Of a stretch of 64,000 bases of DNA, positions 27,981 through 36,441 are shown in pieces. How positions within the stretch are numbered: the stretch's first letter is position 1; each line of letters starts with the position of its first letter. Source of the stretch: CAWATZ01 sp963784995 (lineage in GTDB: Bacteria; Planctomycetota; Planctomycetia; Gemmatales; Gemmataceae); the NCBI GenBank assembly GCA_963784995.1, contig CAWATZ010000004.1, forward strand, positions 868,001 to 932,000. Reading direction: 5' to 3'. Below the pieces are notes generated by a model, which was given only the letters and a program-made list of their open reading frames with translations, had not been told where the DNA came from and did no database searches. Position numbers and translations under genes: made by a program.

Positions 27981-29375
27981 ATGCGAAAGCATTTGTTCAC
28001 GGCCATGCTCGCCCTGGCGGCGGTCTCTGGCCTCGCCCGAGGAGACGGATTCGCCACACCACGGCCGGTCCTCCCCCCTTCCGTGCCGATGAGCCAGGCG
28101 GCCTCCCCGCCCTCACCGGTCAGCGCGGCATCGGTCCCGCCCACCGGTGTCGTCCTCAATAGCCAGCCATGGTCCGACCCCGGTGAGCCGGACGCCAACG
28201 CGGGCTGGACCTGCGGCCCTCCCAAGTGTTTCTGGGTGAGGGGCGAGTATTTACTGTGGTGGATCAAAGACAGCCAATACCCCCCTCTGATCACAACCGG
28301 CCAGCCTGGCACTACCGCTTTGCCCGGTGTGCTCGGGCAGCCGGACACGAAGGTGCTGTTCGGCGGCAACGTGGATAACCAGGTGCGCTCCGGGGGCCGT
28401 TTCAGCGGCGGCTTTTGGCTCAACGACTGCCAGACGATCGGTCTCGAAGGTAGCTATTTCTTCCTCGGGTCTCGCTCGGTGGGTTTCAACGGTAGCGGAG
28501 CGCTGCTTGCCCGTCCCTTCTTCGATGTACTCACCGGCATGCAGAACGCGCAACTGGTGTCCTTCCCCGGTATCGCCAACGGGCAGATTCACCTGTCTGC
28601 CCCCAGCAGCCTCCAGGGGGCGGAACTCAACATGCTTTGCATCCCCTGTTGCAAGCCTGGTTGCGACGCGGGCGCCGACCAAGCTGGCCGCTCTGGGGAT
28701 AAGCCGTTGCTCAACAACCATTGCAACACCTTCTGCGGCTGCAACTACTGGGTGAACCTGCTGGCCGGCGTCCGCTACCTGCAACTGGACGAGGGCCTCG
28801 GCATCACCGAGAGCAGCCTGGTGAACCCGGCCCTGCCTGCAGGCAGCCCGCTCTTTGGTGGCAGCACCATCACCATTGCCGACCAGTTCACCACCCACAA
28901 TTACTTCTACGGTGGACAGATCGGGGCCCAGGCGGAGTTTTGCTGGGGACCGGTGTTTGTCGATGTCCTGGGCAAGGTCGCCCTGGGCACGACGCAAGAG
29001 GTCGTTGACATTCACGGTGCGACGGCGATCACCTCCCCGGCCGGGACAACGGTGGTGTACCCTGTCGGATTCCTGGCCTCGGCGAGCAACAGCGGCCACT
29101 TTACCCGCGATCAGTTTGCGGTGGTCTCCGAACTCGGGACCAACCTTGGCTGCCAGATTACCAGACACGTGCGGGCCTACGTCGGCTACACGTTCCTGTA
29201 CTGGAGTTCGGTCGTCCGTCCGGGGGATCAGGTCGATGTCGGCCTGAGCGGCACCCAGATCCCGACCGACACCCGGTTCAACCCCCAGGCTAGCGCGACA
29301 CGTCCAGCAGTCCTCTTCCAAAGCACGGACTTCTGGGCTCAGGGCATCAACTTCGGCCTGGACTTCCGCTACTAA
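27981..29375 (+). CDS. BBP7 family outer-membrane beta-barrel protein
   Basis: 464 residues. A signal peptide (MRKHLFTAMLALAAVSGLAR, cleaved near ARGDG) is followed by a Pro/Ser linker and WVRGEYLLWWIKDSQYPPLI, the entry motif of the planctomycete BBP7 family. Amphipathic strands with aromatic girdles follow (LEGSYFFLGSRSVGF, WVNLLAGVRYLQLDEGLGIT, VRAYVGYTFLYWSSVVRPGD) and the last strand FWAQGINFGLDFRY ends in an aromatic residue, as barrels do. A Cys-rich insert CIPCCKPGC sits in the middle. It is thus an outer-membrane porin-like protein, function unproved. The start has AGAGAGAG upstream. Confidence 0.9.
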   Translation: MRKHLFTAMLALAAVSGLARGDGFATPRPVLPPSVPMSQAASPPSPVSAASVPPTGVVLNSQPWSDPGEPDANAGWTCGPPKCFWVRGEYLLWWIKDSQYPPLITTGQPGTTALPGVLGQPDTKVLFGGNVDNQVRSGGRFSGGFWLNDCQTIGLEGSYFFLGSRSVGFNGSGALLARPFFDVLTGMQNAQLVSFPGIANGQIHLSAPSSLQGAELNMLCIPCCKPGCDAGADQAGRSGDKPLLNNHCNTFCGCNYWVNLLAGVRYLQLDEGLGITESSLVNPALPAGSPLFGGSTITIADQFTTHNYFYGGQIGAQAEFCWGPVFVDVLGKVALGTTQEVVDIHGATAITSPAGTTVVYPVGFLASASNSGHFTRDQFAVVSELGTNLGCQITRHVRAYVGYTFLYWSSVVRPGDQVDVGLSGTQIPTDTRFNPQASATRPAVLFQSTDFWAQGINFGLDFRY

Positions 29376-29481
29376 CCGAGTGGGAGGGTTCCGTTTGCGC
29401 CCTCCTCTCCCCTGGCAAGCCGTGGCGTGTTCTCGTGCCCATTGCCGCCGAGAGTGTGCCGCGCCAACGGAGATGCGATCC

Positions 29482-30744
29482 ATGACATTTTCTCTGCGTG
29501 GACTGCTGAGTCGCCTTGTCAAGAAGGCCACGGGCGAGGCCGTGACGCCGCCCAGGCCCAACTTCCAGCCGGCCCTGGAGTCCCTTGAGGACCGCCTGGC
29601 GCCGGCCCTCATTGTCTCCGAGATCCCGCCCGGCCTCCTGTTCCTGGTTGGCCCCACCGGCCCGGCGGGACCAGTGGGGCCGGCGGGCCCGGCGGGCGGG
29701 CCGACCGGGCCGGCGGGGCCGGCGGGAGGTACGGGGCCGGCGGGGCCGGCGGGGCCGACGGGAGGTACAGGGCCGGCGGGGCCGGCGGGAGGTACGGGGC
29801 CAGCGGGACCGGCGGGAGGTACGGGGCCGGCGGGACCGGCGGGGCCGACGGGAGGTACAGGGCCGGCTGGACCGGTGGGAGTTCCGGGACCGACGGGGCC
29901 GGCGGGGGCGACGGGGCCGGCGGGGCCGGCGGGGCCGACGGGGCCGGCGGGCGGGCCGACGGGGCCGACGGGGCCGACGGGGCCGACGGGGCCAGGGGGT
30001 GGGGCGACAGGGCCAACGGGGCCGGCGGGAGCTACGGGGCCAGCAGGGCCAGCGGGGCCAACGGGAAGTACGGGGCCGGCGGGAGGTACGGGGCCGGCAG
30101 GGCCGGCGGGGCCAACGGGAGGTACGGGGCCGGCAGGGCCGGCGGGGCCAACGGGGCCGGCGGGGCCGGCGGGAGGTACGGGGCCGGCAGGGCCGGCGGG
30201 GCCAACGGGAGGTACGGGGCCGGCGGGGCCGGCCGGAGCTACGGGGTCGGCCGGGGCTACGGGGCCGGCCGGAGCTACGGGGTCGGCCGGAGCTACGGGG
30301 CCGGCCGGAGCTACGGGCGCAACGGGAGCGTCCGGTGGCATTGCCGCCTACGGGTACATCTTCAACGAAAGTCCAGAAACAGTCGCAGTTGAGGCGAATG
30401 TCATCTTCGATTCGACCGGTCCGGTACTCGGCATCACCCACGCGCCCGGGACCGCCCAGGTCATGGTCACCGCCGCGGGAGTCTACGCGGTCACCTTCTC
30501 GGTGTCGGGTGTGGAACCGAACCAGTTCGCGCTGTTCGTGAACGGCGCCCCGGTGACGGACACCGTGTACGGATCGGGCGCCGGCACCCAGCAAAACACC
30601 GGCCAGGTCATCCTCAACCTGTCGGCCGGCGACGTCCTGACCCTGGTGAACCACTCGTCGGCCGCCGCAGTCATCCTCCAGACGTTGGCCGGAGGCACGC
30701 AGACGAACGTGAACGCGTCGCTCCTCATCGAGAAACTCGCCTAG
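29482..30744 (+). CDS. Collagen-like surface protein with BclA-type C-terminal domain
   Basis: 420 residues. The N-terminus has the planctomycete export-associated motif FQPALESLEDRLAPALIVSE. Residues of about 55-285 are collagen-like Gly-x-y triplets (GPTGPAGPVGPAGPAGG) with regular GG interruptions. The C-terminal 135 residues (GVYAVTFSVSGVEPNQFALF, VNGAPVTDTVYGSGAGTQQN, TGQVILNLSAGDVLTLVNHS, VNASLLIEKLA) match the trimeric jelly-roll domain of exosporium protein BclA. The product is likely a secreted trimer forming filaments on the cell surface. ATG 29482 was chosen for its GGAG. It follows the BBP7 gene in the same direction by 107 bases. Confidence 0.85.
   Translation: MTFSLRGLLSRLVKKATGEAVTPPRPNFQPALESLEDRLAPALIVSEIPPGLLFLVGPTGPAGPVGPAGPAGGPTGPAGPAGGTGPAGPAGPTGGTGPAGPAGGTGPAGPAGGTGPAGPAGPTGGTGPAGPVGVPGPTGPAGATGPAGPAGPTGPAGGPTGPTGPTGPTGPGGGATGPTGPAGATGPAGPAGPTGSTGPAGGTGPAGPAGPTGGTGPAGPAGPTGPAGPAGGTGPAGPAGPTGGTGPAGPAGATGSAGATGPAGATGSAGATGPAGATGATGASGGIAAYGYIFNESPETVAVEANVIFDSTGPVLGITHAPGTAQVMVTAAGVYAVTFSVSGVEPNQFALFVNGAPVTDTVYGSGAGTQQNTGQVILNLSAGDVLTLVNHSSAAAVILQTLAGGTQTNVNASLLIEKLA
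29655..30330 (+). repeat. Collagen-coding GC-rich tandem repeat
   Basis: Short degenerate units built from ggggccggcggg(a)gg and gctacggggccggccg. They code Gly-Pro-Ala/Thr-Gly-type triplets and create several long shadow frames on both strands. Unit number could easily vary between strains by slippage. Confidence 0.85.
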
Positions 30745-30762
30745 TTTCAAAAGGGATAGGGC

Positions 30763-30872
30763 GTTAGGCGAGTGGCAGGAAATCGTAGACCTCACGCTCC
30801 GCGTGAGGAAGCTTCCTCACGCGGAGCGTGAGGTCTACGGTGGGTACACCGATTCCTTGCCGCTCGCCTAAC
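30763..30872. repeat. Long hairpin element with 56-bp perfect palindrome
   Basis: A perfect palindrome from 30784 to 30839 (CGTAGACCTCACGCTCCGCG ... with no spacer) is nested in outer arms GTTAGGCGAGTGGCAGGAA (30763) and its near reverse complement ending 30872. Related elements are at 42998, 55646, 58284 and a half at 62391. It sits just behind the collagen-like gene and may also end transcription. Confidence 0.85.
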
Positions 30873-30921
30873 CGGACGCCGCATACGCAGGCGGATCTGG
30901 CCTCCGCGGAGGAGTGGTTCC

Positions 30922-32219
30922 ATGGCCCGAGTCTGTTTGAACATGATTGTCAAGAACGAGACGGCGATTATCGAGCGGTGTCTCGCTGCTGCGGCGCCGC
31001 ACATTGACTGCTACGTCATCTGCGATACCGGCTCGACCGATGCGACGGTCGAAATCATGCGGCGGTTTTTCGATGCCGGGGCATTCCGGGCCGGATTCCG
31101 ACGACCACGTTCCGCAACTTCGAGCAGGCCCGCAACGAGGCGCTCGACGCGGCCCGCGGCAGCGACCTCGAGTTTGACTACATCCTCCTTTGCGATGCCG
31201 ACATGGAACTTGTCGCCGTGCGACCGGGCTACAGGGACGAACTCAAGGAGCCGGCGTACTGGGCAGTCCAGCAAACAGCCAGCGGAGACCTTGCTTACGA
31301 CAACCTGCGCCTGCTCCGGCGGGATGTGAAGGCACGCTACCGGGGCGTGACGCACGAGTACCTGGATGTGCCTGGCGTCTCCCGGCGGCGCTTTGACGGT
31401 ATCCAGTTTCTCGATCATGCAGCGGGCGCGAACCGCGCTAACAAGTTCGAGCGCGACATCGCGCTTCTGGTCGATGAGCTCAAGCAGGAGCCGAACAACG
31501 CACGCTCCGTGTTCTACCTGGCACGCTCCTACGACGACCTGGCGATGACCCGGCCCAACGACCCCAGTGCCGGCGAGTGGCGGCAGAAAGCGATGGACCG
31601 CTACCGCGAGCGCTCGACGCTGGCTGGCTACGCGGACGAGGCCTATTATTCGCTCTACCGTCTGGGCGTGCTGCGCCTGGCGGAAGGCGACGGCCTGACC
31701 ATTCTTCTGGAGGCCTGGCAGCGCTGTCCGCACCGCTGGGAGCCGGTCCACGAGGCGACCCGTTGGCTCAATGAGCGCGGCCTCTACCAGGCGTCCCATG
31801 CGCTCAGCAAGCAGGCCCTGGCGCGCCCCGCCGAGCCATCGGGCCTGTTCATTTCCCTCAATGTCTACGACCACCTGCTGCTCTTTGAGCACAGCATTTC
31901 CGCTTACTACGTGGGCCAGGACCAGGAGAGTCTGGACGCCTGTAACGCCCTCCTTGCCCGGCCACTACCCTCGCACATCGAAGCGGCCGTGCGGCGCAAT
32001 CTGGTCTTTCCGCGGCAAAGGCTGGCCAGCCAGGATAACCATTCGGTTCTGCCGGGTTGCAGCTGTCCACAGCTGGCAGGTGTGCCTGCGATGTCTGTAT
32101 GGCAGCGGATGGATCTGCTGGAGTCTTCTGCTTCACGCCTCGGCGAGTTCCCGTTGATGAACTGCTTGGAGCCCCTAACACAGGGCGAGGAGGGGCTTGA
32201 GCGCACCGCTCGCCGGTGA
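30922..32219 (+). pseudogene. Family-2-like glycosyltransferase with TPR-type tail, one frameshift
   Basis: The start VCLNMIVKNETAIIERCLAA and CYVICDTGSTDATVEIMRRF are the nucleotide-sugar region of GT2 enzymes. Near 31085 the frame changes to TTTFRNFEQARNEALDAARG, YILLCDADMELV (the D-x-D) and YRGVTHEYLDVPG. The rest is helical and repeat-like (ARSVFYLARSYDDLAMTRPN, AYYSLYRLGVLRLAEGDG), as in GT-TPR proteins that glycosylate surface polymers. The last 45 residues do not fit and may be past the original end. GGAG lies upstream of ATG 30922. It could glycosylate the collagen-like neighbour (inference). Confidence 0.7.
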
Positions 32220-32275
32220 AGCCGCTTGTTGGCGGGCCAGGCACAGGCACGCCTGGCGCGAAGCCAAACTCAAGC

Positions 32276-32480
32276 AACAGAATTTCCGGGCGGGGCCTGG
32301 GTGTGCGGTTCTGGCACAGGGTGCCGGCCAGCAGAAGAAGTCAGACGGTCCTGGCACAACGTCCATCATTCGTAAACAATAGCTCCTTAATGCTTTGCAG
32401 CACTCGTTTCGCAGATCGGCAGGCTTCGGCATGAAAAATGCTATTTGTATTGTGCAGTCAAGATTGAGATGGTCGGATGA
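32276..32480 (+). repeat. Promoter/leader repeat, copy 2, truncated
   Basis: Matches 4796-5017 block by block, including GGCAGGCTTCGGCATGAAAA and GATGGTCGGATGACTC, then diverges. The leader RNA terminator and a following plus-strand gene are missing; the genes to the right are on the other strand. So this is an orphan promoter unit. Confidence 0.65.
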
Positions 32481-32598
32481 CTCCTGCTGGCGCAAGGCGC
32501 TGGGCGTCGGCCGGATGGACAGCGAGGGGAGCCGCCAGCTGATCAGGTCTTCTGCGAAGCGGAACGTGAACCAGAGGTCTTCGTACTGCGGTGCCATG

Positions 32599-32781
32599 CT
32601 ACTCCCTTTCTGCCCATACTCGCACATCTCCCTCGTCATCAATCTCGACGTGGATGACGTTCGGACTGCAGCAGACGGGGCAATCCTCGACGTATTCCTG
32701 GCGTGATCCTGCCGTCAGGTCGATGGGCACCACGATCTCTTCACCACAGGAATCGCAGTTGTAACTGGCCTCGTCCTTCAT
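32599..32781 (-). CDS. CPXCG-motif cysteine-rich protein
   Basis: 60 residues: MKDEASYNCDSCGEEIVVPI, then AGSRQEYVEDCPVCCSPNVI and an acidic end. Two Cys pairs (CDSC and CPVCC) form a small zinc-ribbon. This matches the family named after CPxCG, found widely in proteobacteria and planctomycetes; its role is unknown. It is the third gene of the minus-strand unit histidine kinase - DUF2294 - CPXCG, 27 bases after DUF2294. Confidence 0.85.
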   Translation of the reverse strand: MKDEASYNCDSCGEEIVVPIDLTAGSRQEYVEDCPVCCSPNVIHVEIDDEGDVRVWAERE

Positions 32782-32808
32782 CGTCTCGCCTCACGCAGCA
32801 GAGCGAGG

Positions 32809-33186
32809 CTATGGTTTCTTCGCTTGGCGGCAAGAGGGTGGCTCGGCCAGGGTCAGGACAACGAACGCTTCGCCGGTCACGGTGCTGATGTCGTGGTGCA
32901 GGCTCACCACCTGGACGCCAGTGATCTCCTGGACCAGCGCTTGCAGGAGCGGCTTCGCCGTCTCGATCAGATGGGTCCGTACTTGCTTGAGCAAGTCCCT
33001 CCCCTTCTCGGACGGGATTTTGGCAAGTTGTTGTTCGGCGGGTGTCAACAAACCCTGGAGCCGGACGACGACGAAATCGCCGAGCAGGTAGGCGTGAATG
33101 TCCTTGGGGCCTCGGCCCCTGCATTCCTGCTCAAAGCGACTGATCCCTTCGCAGATGGCGGCCTCGATTTCTCCTTGGGTTTTCAT
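32809..33186 (-). CDS. DUF2294 protein, copy 1
   Basis: 125 residues with the DUF2294 pattern: a helical start EIEAAICEGISRFEQECRGR, GPKDIHAYLLGDFVVVRLQG, LLTPAEQQLAKIPSEKGRDL and ITGVQVVSLHHDISTVTGEA. The family is annotated as Na+-translocating or stress-related in databases without firm proof. Its ATG overlaps the stop of the histidine kinase gene (ATGA), so the two are coupled. A paralogue, behind leader RNA copy C, is at 37827. Confidence 0.85.
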   Translation of the reverse strand: MKTQGEIEAAICEGISRFEQECRGRGPKDIHAYLLGDFVVVRLQGLLTPAEQQLAKIPSEKGRDLLKQVRTHLIETAKPLLQALVQEITGVQVVSLHHDISTVTGEAFVVLTLAEPPSCRQAKKP

Positions 33187-35140
33187 CGTGCCGGCAACTC
33201 CGAGACGGTCGCCAAGATTTGCAGCACCTTCCCGAAATCGCCCGGCTTGACCAGGTGGTGATCGAACCCCGCCTCCTGCGAACGCTGCCGGTCGCTCTCC
33301 TGTCCGTACCCGGTCATGGCGACCAGCACGGCGTTCTGGAGAGCGGGCTGCTGACGTAGCCGCTTCGCTACCTCAAAACCATTGAGTCCCGGCAAGCCGA
33401 TGTCCAACAGCACCACGTTCGGTCGGTAATCGAGGGCCGCTTCCAGGACCGTCGAGCCGTCGTAAGCCGTCCGAACATCATGGCCGGATTCTTTCACCAG
33501 CAATGCCAGGGTCGTCACCGTATCCACGTTGTCATCCACCACCAACACCCGCAAGGATGGTCCGGTCGGCTGGGCTTTTTCGGTCGGAGGCAATGACGCC
33601 TGCGGCTGGGGAGGCGACACCACCGGCAGACGCACGACGAACTCGCTGCCTTGCCCCAAAGCACTGGAAGCCGTCACCGTTCCCCCGTGCATTTCCACGA
33701 GCCGTTGCACCAAAGCCAGTCCGATGCCCAACCCGCCTTGCGAGCGGTCCAGGGACCGTTCCGCCTGCGTGAACAGGTCGAAGATGCGGGGCAGGATTTC
33801 GGGGGCGATGCCGACGCCCGTATCCCGCACACGCAGCACCGCCTCCTCGCCCTCTTGTTGGACAGTCAGCCAGATGTGACCGCCTTGGTCGGTGTACTTG
33901 GCGGCATTGGTGAGCAGGTTCACCACCACCTGTTCCAGCCGGGCAGCGTCGGCGTGCAGCCAGATCGCTTGCGTCGGCAGCGACACCGTGAGTTCATGCT
34001 TGCGTTGGTCGATCAGCGAGCGGACCGTCGCCACCGCATTTTCCACGACGACGCCCACGGCGATCCGTTCTTGGTGAAGCTGAATCCTGCCTGTGGTAAT
34101 GCGGGAGACTTCCAGCAGGTCATCAACGATCCGTGTCAGTTGTCCCACCTGACGCTCAATGATGGCGGCCGATTGCTGGAGGACCGGGTTCTCGATGCCT
34201 TGCAGACGATTCCGGTTGCTGTGCAGGCGCAGGAGAAGGGCGGCATTGAGGATGGGGGCAAGGGGGTTGCGAAGTTCATGCGACAGCATCGCCAGGAATT
34301 CATCTTTGCGGCGGTCCAGGTCGGCCAACGCCGCCGCCTGCTCCTGCGTCAGTCGCTGCAAGCGGCTGCGTTCGGTGATGTCACGGATGTTGCATTGAAC
34401 GACTTGGTGATGGTTCTCCGCATAGACGTTGCTGACGAACTCGACTTCGACCTTCTGCCCGCTTCTGCTTTCCAGGGGCAGATTCTCGTAGCGGACGTAG
34501 CCCTTCTCTTGCAGTTCCCGGTAAGCGGCCCGGCTCTCCTCGATGTCTCGGAACAGGCCGATCTCCCACAGTTCCTTGCCCAAGAACTCATCGTGCGAGT
34601 AGCCCAACAAGGCCGTCATGAACGGGTTGGCGTCGATCACCTTCCCCGTGTCGGCGTCGAGGATGAGGATGCCGTCCTTGGCCGTTCTGGAACAGCCGCC
34701 GATACCGGACTTCGGAGTCCTTCATGGCGGCTTCCGCCCGCTTGCGGTCGGTAATGTCCTCGATGGCAAGAAGGATCAAATCCGGGTCGTCGCTCGTCTG
34801 GAGCGAACCTGCGGGCGTTGAGCAGCATGGTCCTTCGCCCGATAGCCGGGAAGGCGTGTTCAACCTCGAAGTCTTCAACGGGATGGCTGTTGCTCAGGAC
34901 TTGGGCCAGCAGCGTCCGCAGTTGGGGGATGTCCCACTGACCGTTGCCCAAGTCGTAGACGAAGCGGCCCTCCGTCTCTTCTTTCGAGGCATGGAAGTCC
35001 CGGTAGAAGGCGGCGTTGGCCGTCCGGACCCGCAGGCTCTTGTCGAGGACCACGAACGGCTCTCGCAAGGTCGCAATGATGTTCTCGGCGTAGGCAAGGG
35101 CGTGCTGCTCTGGTGTTCGCTTGTCAATGTTCGCTTCCAT
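33183..35140 (-). pseudogene. Hybrid sensor histidine kinase (PAS-PAS-HK-REC), two frame changes
   Basis: Order: a PAS domain (REPFVVLDKSLRVRTANAAF), a link LLAIEDITDRKRAEAAMKDS in a second frame, a second PAS domain (GILILDADTGKVIDANPFMT) in a third, then the phosphoacceptor helix EFLAMLSHELRNPLAPILNA (His), VVNLLTNAAKYTDQGGHIWL (N-box), RDTGVGIAPEILPRIFDLFT (G1) and GGLGIGLALVQRLVEMHGG (G2), and a receiver domain VLVVDDNVDTVTTLAL with acceptor Asp in VVLLDIGLPGLNGFEV. Frame changes lie near 34815 and 34690. No membrane helix is seen, so it senses in the cytoplasm. A GTCTGT-N10-ACAGAC dyad lies 223 bases upstream. Confidence 0.8.
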
Positions 35141-35362
35141 CTCGCCCTCCATCTCCTGTCGTTCTCGGAAGGTGTTTCGTGAGCGGCAACCTGGCCGAGC
35201 AGGCAGTTTCCGGGCGGCGCAAAAAGGTCGGTCGCCACGAGCGCGGATGATCCGTTGCCCTGCGGCGCTCACGTCTGACTTCCGGAACGATGGCTCCACT
35301 GGGTTTCTCGTTGTTTCTGCCAGCGTACCTTGACGTCTTTCTTATAGCCAGCTTGCAAAGTC

Positions 35363-35384
35363 GTCTGTACGCTATCCGACAGAC
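35363..35384 (-). promoter_or_regulatory. Dyad site GTCTGT-N10-ACAGAC upstream of the kinase operon
   Basis: GTCTGT, ten bases ACGCTATCCG, ACAGAC: a perfect 6-base dyad. The core GTCTGTACG(C/G)T(A/T)TCCGACA recurs at 36322-36343 in front of the Crp/Fnr gene at 36442. Probable binding site of a Crp/Fnr-type regulator. Confidence 0.5.
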
Positions 35385-35435
35385 AGGAAAGCCCTGGAGG
35401 AATTCCGTCATCGGTCATGAGCCTTCCCTTCGTGT

Positions 35436-36149
35436 TCAACCGAACAGGCACACGAATTCCTCGTTGATCCTCCGGTAGCACTCGCAAGAACCGGCCTTCA
35501 GGCCCTCCCGGTCGAGGACGGTGCATTTCCCCCGGCTGTAGCGGATCAAGCCTTCCTCTTGGAAGGGTTCGAGAACCTCGGAGACGGTGGAACGCCGCAC
35601 GCCGAGCATCTCGGCCAGGAACTCGTGCGTCATCGGGAACACGTCCGAGTGCGCCCGGTCCTGGGTCATCAACAGCCAGCGGCAACAGCGCTGGTGAACC
35701 GAGTGCAGGCCGTTGCAAGCCACCGCCTGCGAAACCTGGGCCAGAAAGGCGGTGTGGTAGAGGACCAGCAACCGGCGCAAGGGGCTGTCCCGGCTGACCT
35801 CTTCCCGCAGCACGTCCTCAGCCATCCGCAGGGCCTCGCCGGGAACCTGCACGATCACCCGGTTGGCCGTTGTCTTGGCCCCGACGAGAAGCGGCAGGCC
35901 CACCATGCCCTCGTCCCCTATCGTCGCTACCTCGATGGCCCTGCCGTCTTCCATCACGGTCAGAGCCGAGACGACACCCCGGTTCGGGAAGTAGGCGTAG
36001 TCGATGGGCGACCGAGCCTCGTAGAGGACGTGCTTCAACGCCAGCGGGACGACTTGCAGGCGGGGGAGGAGGCGCTGGTACTCCTCCGGGGGCAACCGGG
36101 CCAGGAGCCGGTTCCCCTGCGGCGCAGCAGGCGGTTTGGTCTTCGGCAT
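35436..36149 (-). CDS. Crp/Fnr-family transcription regulator 1
   Basis: 237 residues. The N-terminal cyclic-nucleotide-binding-type barrel contains VLYEARSPIDYAYFPNRGVV and AIEVATIGDEGMVGLPLLVG; the long helix QVSQAVACNGLHSVHQRCCR leads to a winged helix with FPMTHEFLAEMLGVRRSTVS and EVLEPFQEEGLIRYSRGKCT. The F-P-N-x-G-V-x-S barrel is typical of a subgroup that lacks Fe-S cysteines and the usual cAMP Arg, so the ligand is unknown. It diverges from a paralogue at 36442, with paired dyads in between. Confidence 0.88.
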   Translation of the reverse strand: MPKTKPPAAPQGNRLLARLPPEEYQRLLPRLQVVPLALKHVLYEARSPIDYAYFPNRGVVSALTVMEDGRAIEVATIGDEGMVGLPLLVGAKTTANRVIVQVPGEALRMAEDVLREEVSRDSPLRRLLVLYHTAFLAQVSQAVACNGLHSVHQRCCRWLLMTQDRAHSDVFPMTHEFLAEMLGVRRSTVSEVLEPFQEEGLIRYSRGKCTVLDREGLKAGSCECYRRINEEFVCLFG

Positions 36150-36272
36150 GGCTCACCACCCTCCCAGCCTTCCAGCAAGTGTCCGCAGGGCGAAGGCGAT
36201 GTCGGACAGCCCGTGTTGCTCGGTTGCGTTCACGTCTGGTCCCGTAGCAGTGGTTCGTGAAATGGTCCGTCT

Positions 36273-36343
36273 GTCTGCCAGCAGACCATTCTATCCTTTT
36301 GTCTGCTGGCAGACACACGGCGTCTGTACGGTTTCCGACATGA
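36273..36343. promoter_or_regulatory. Operator cluster between the two Crp/Fnr genes
   Basis: Two identical-type dyads, GTCTGCCAGCAGAC (36273-36286) and GTCTGCTGGCAGAC (36301-36314), are 28 bases apart, centre to centre. A third site GTCTGT-ACGGTTTCCG-ACATGA (36322-36343) follows. All share the GTCTG/CAGAC half-site. The spacing of 28 bases (about 2.7 turns) places the first two on nearly opposite faces. Auto- or cross-regulation is likely. Confidence 0.55.
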
Positions 36344-36441
36344 CGGCAAGATTTTTTTTGCGATAATAGACCCAGAAGGACAAGGGCCGGGCCTGGTGCG
36401 GCGCACCGTCCCCGGTCCCGACCGCAGCGAGGAGGCGTACA

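Noticed and set aside
29655..30330. Possible CRISPR array or satellite
   Set aside because: Units are 9-18 bases and code Gly-x-y triplets in frame; there are no spacers of constant length.
28251..30795. Long minus-strand and alternative-frame ORFs across the BBP7 and collagen-like genes
   Set aside because: They are shadows of the GC-rich collagen repeats (Pro/Ala- or Arg-rich nonsense) and of the barrel gene.
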